Assembly (NCBI RefSeq): GCF_020829685.1
Contig: NZ_JAIVFR010000496.1
Location: 1 to 5,487 of the forward strand
Source: Nostoc sp. CHAB 5715
GTDB lineage: Bacteria > Cyanobacteriota > Cyanobacteriia > Cyanobacteriales > Nostocaceae
DNA length: 5,487 bases
Direction: 5' to 3'
The position numbers were made by a program, and so were the translations under genes. Below the pieces are notes generated by a model. It made no database searches. It saw only the letters and a list, made by a program, of their open reading frames with translations, and had not been told where the DNA came from. Positions 4,968-5,487 of this stretch are shown here, piece by piece. The first letter of the stretch is position 1. Every line of letters starts with the position of its first letter.

Positions 4968-4972
4968 AGGAA

Positions 4973-5487
4973 TTAGACTATCTCTGCTTTGGCTAGCAAT
5001 TCACCCGACTTTTCGGGGCGTTTGCGTTTGGCGATCGCAGCAGTTGCACCTACACTAGCAAGTGCTAATAAGCCAAATATTGAAGTAGATTCGGGGACTC
5101 TTTTTGTAACCAGACCATCCACCCGAACAACCGACCCTATATCTGGGCCAACACCGCGCTTGGTGACGTAGATTTTCCCGTCAGGGCCAATATCGATTCC
5201 AGCAGACGATTCCAGCCCTTCACCGGCAGCAACCAGCGTTGTGCGAGTGAGATCAGGAGCAACTTTGACCAGAGAACCAGGAAGGAACCGTAAATCACCT
5301 TGTAACTGAGAGGTATCGCTGAATTGTAAGACCAGCAAATTACCCTCATCATCAAAGGTTAGGTCAGTGATGTGTGTAAACCCATCCAGAAAAACCTCTG
5401 GGTTCCCATCCTCGCCGATCCGGAAGATCCGCGATTCATTTTCTGGATAAGGAAAACCTGTATATTCCCCAACATATAAAGCTCCAT
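4973..5487 (-). CDS. scyE: ScyD/ScyE-family protein, C-terminal 171 residues, with PEP-CTERM tail (cut by window edge)
   Basis: The minus-strand frame ending at TAA 4973-4975 stays open to the window edge, so the N-terminus lies outside. The visible part opens GALYVGEYTGFPYPENESR, then IFRIGEDGNPEVFLDGFTHI, TDLTFDDEGNLLVLQFSD, a GSLVKVAPD repeat start, and SSAGIDIGPDGKIYVTKRG. The LYVGE-TGFP-P region followed by propeller-like strands with D-x-x-G-N/K-(L/I)-(L/Y)-V repeats is characteristic of ScyD/ScyE proteins. The C-terminus is a PEP-CTERM signal: VPESTS, a hydrophobic stretch with FGLLALASVGATAAIA, then KRKR, plus an unusual 12-residue tail rich in E and K. The protein is thus probably exported and exosortase-sorted. 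ScyD and ScyE are paralogues; I choose ScyE because scyE is the gene directly before scyF in N. punctiforme. I recall that loss of scyE abolishes scytonemin there, whereas scyD is dispensable. A start at the internal TTG (5338) would be wrong, since family sequence continues upstream of it. Confidence 0.8.
   Translation of the reverse strand, partial: GALYVGEYTGFPYPENESRIFRIGEDGNPEVFLDGFTHITDLTFDDEGNLLVLQFSDTSQLQGDLRFLPGSLVKVAPDLTRTTLVAAGEGLESSAGIDIGPDGKIYVTKRGVGPDIGSVVRVDGLVTKRVPESTSIFGLLALASVGATAAIAKRKRPEKSGELLAKAEIV

Larger units (their letters stand above)
4802..4972 (-). other. 171-nt scyE-scyF spacer with two hairpins
   Basis: The spacer holds two strong hairpins listed separately. Nearer the scyF start is a 13-nt palindrome GTATAAGTTATAC (4820-4832; 6-bp arms around one base), about 20 nt before the scyF ATG. 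On the minus strand it contains -10-like TATAAC and TATACA, so it could be a promoter element or operator, but there is no good -35. No Shine-Dalgarno sequence precedes scyF. Confidence 0.35.

Noticed and set aside
5137..5355. Minus-strand open frame of 72 codons overlapping the ScyE-like gene
   Set aside because: It is out of frame with the ScyE-like frame, which carries both family sequence and the PEP-CTERM tail.

Overview
The window looks like a filamentous, Nostoc-type cyanobacterium. Four intact GCGATCGC (HIP1) octamers are present (1186, 1440, 1881, 5031). There are heptamer tandem repeats of the TGACAAA/TGACTAA kind, dense palindromic intergenic repeats, and two secreted proteins with PEP-CTERM tails. 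All credible genes lie on the minus strand. Read 5'->3' the order is: C-terminal part of a ScyD/ScyE-family protein (5487-4973), an NHL beta-propeller protein matching ScyF (4801-3617), a GT4 glycosyltransferase (2662-1259), an E. coli-type TyrA (1248-169) and the start of a DsbA/FrnE-like thiol oxidoreductase (156-1).

From memory of the Nostoc punctiforme locus, this is the order scyE - scyF - glycosyltransferase - tyrA - dsbA of the scytonemin (UV sunscreen) cluster. The biosynthetic core scyA-C would lie beyond position 5487. The remaining aromatic amino acid genes (aroB, trp genes, aroG, tyrosinase-like tyrP) would lie beyond position 1. TyrA would supply p-hydroxyphenylpyruvate, one of the two substrates joined by ScyA. 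ScyE and ScyF are exported propeller-type proteins associated with the later or extracytoplasmic part of the pathway. The roles of the glycosyltransferase and the thiol oxidoreductase are not established.

The system itself is therefore a known one. The less ordinary material is the non-coding DNA. A 954-nt gap (2663-3616) splits the cluster between scyF and the glycosyltransferase gene. It holds: (i) a 205-bp non-autonomous transposable element (2780-2984) with 17-bp terminal inverted repeats, a perfect 9-bp target duplication and a clover-leaf set of internal hairpins; (ii) an older palindromic dispersed repeat into which that element inserted (about 2764-3110); (iii) a 9-bp-stem hairpin repeat (3152-3179); and (iv) seventeen tandem copies of a 21-bp unit (3214-3570) with no indels between copies. 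A heptamer tandem repeat also spans the glycosyltransferase stop codon and the tyrA start codon, and the 171-nt scyE-scyF spacer holds two strong hairpins.

Function calls rest on reading the translated proteins and on remembered family features; no database search was possible.
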